From Erythrobacter sp. UBA3075 (GTDB lineage Bacteria; Pseudomonadota; Alphaproteobacteria; Sphingomonadales; Sphingomonadaceae): 5,599 nt of DNA. Below are positions 5,104 to 5,599 of the stretch, piece by piece. The stretch spans positions 803 to 6,401 of the forward strand of contig DFBR01000194.1 in NCBI GenBank assembly GCA_002367375.1, given 5' to 3'. Positions within the stretch are counted from its first letter, which is position 1. Each line of letters starts with the position of its first letter. The notes beneath the pieces were generated by a model. It was not told the origin of the DNA and did not search any database. It worked only from the letters and a program-made list of their open reading frames with translations. A program made the position numbers and the translations under genes.

Positions 5104-5599
5104 ATGGCTTCAGCCAAGGACGAGACGGGACGCAACCGCCCGCCGCTCGAACTGCATGTGCCCGAACCGCACTACCGGCCGGGCGACGCGGTGGATTTCA
5201 GTCATTTGGACATTACCCGGCCCGGCGCGCAGCCACGCCCGGATGAGGTATGCGAGGCGAAAGAAACCTATCCGCTATGCGATGATCTGATCCGCGTGCT
5301 GGGTGACGACAATCAGGCTCACGGCCCGTGGGACCCGCGTCTGGGTGCTGATTCGCTGCGCACAATGCTCCGCGAAATGGCTCTGGTGCGCGCTTTCGAC
5401 AATCGCATGTACCGCGCCCAGCGGCAGGGCAAGACCAGCTTTTACATGAAGTGTAGGGGTGAGGAGGCGACCAGCGTGTGCGCCACCCATGCGCTTGCCG
5501 CCGATGACATGATTTTCCCGTCATACCGCCAACAGGGCTGCCTGATCGCGCGCGGGTATGAGCCGATTGAGATGATCAACCAGATCTACTCGAACAAGG
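5104..5599 (+). CDS. bkdA1: Branched-chain 2-oxoacid dehydrogenase E1 component, alpha subunit (N-terminal part)
   Basis: The first 165 codons are visible; the gene continues past the right edge (a complete subunit is usually 400 or more residues). The segment from about residue 79, LRTMLREMALVRAFDNRMYRAQRQGK, then TSFYMK, GEEATSV, ADDMIFPSYRQQG and LIARGYEPIEMINQIYSN, is characteristic of E1 alpha subunits of branched-chain 2-oxoacid dehydrogenase. The PSYRQQG form fits this better than the pyruvate dehydrogenase alpha subunit. With E1 beta it forms the thiamine-diphosphate decarboxylase that feeds acyl groups to lipoylated E2, in valine, leucine and isoleucine breakdown. The thiamine-binding GDG motif lies outside the window. 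The N terminus of about 75 residues is polar, with no signal peptide. The gene has its own strong promoter and a good ribosome site. E1 beta, E2 and E3 genes would be expected downstream but cannot be seen. Confidence 0.92.
   Translation, partial: MASAKDETGRNRPPLELHVPEPHYRPGDAVDFSHLDITRPGAQPRPDEVCEAKETYPLCDDLIRVLGDDNQAHGPWDPRLGADSLRTMLREMALVRAFDNRMYRAQRQGKTSFYMKCRGEEATSVCATHALAADDMIFPSYRQQGCLIARGYEPIEMINQIYSNK

Overview
The window looks like chromosomal core-genome DNA of an alphaproteobacterium. The [4Fe-4S] PurF, the UDP-glucuronate 4-epimerase, the long-form ThyA and the branched-chain 2-oxoacid dehydrogenase E1 alpha, with GC-rich codon use, fit best with Sphingomonadales (Erythrobacteraceae-like). 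This placement rests on protein resemblance only. I see no mobile element, CRISPR array, toxin-antitoxin pair, phage gene or rRNA.

Layout. The left 2 kb is read leftward: a tRNA-Pro(CGG) at 1949-2025, a 150-bp leader with a perfect 10-bp hairpin, purF (305-1798), and a short-chain dehydrogenase/reductase that starts inside the purF stop codon and leaves the window. From 2199 a UDP-glucuronate 4-epimerase is read rightward. It meets a small leftward sulfotransferase-like gene tail to tail, with a 4-bp overlap at 3191-3194. That gene is divergent from thyA (4043-4999). After thyA, a 104-bp spacer carries a near-consensus sigma-70-type promoter and an operator-like palindrome. It leads into a branched-chain 2-oxoacid dehydrogenase E1 alpha gene that runs off the right edge.

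How the genes work together. purF (first committed step of purine synthesis) and thyA (dTMP synthesis) are nucleotide housekeeping genes but are not adjacent. The epimerase and the sulfotransferase-like protein could both act on surface glycans (galacturonate supply and sulfation), but this is inference from family and proximity. The E1 alpha gene probably opens a bkd operon for valine, leucine and isoleucine catabolism.

Nothing here supports a previously undescribed system. The items most worth a second look are regulatory: the promoter and palindrome before the E1 alpha gene, the hairpin in the purF leader, and the overlapping convergent ends of the epimerase and sulfotransferase genes.
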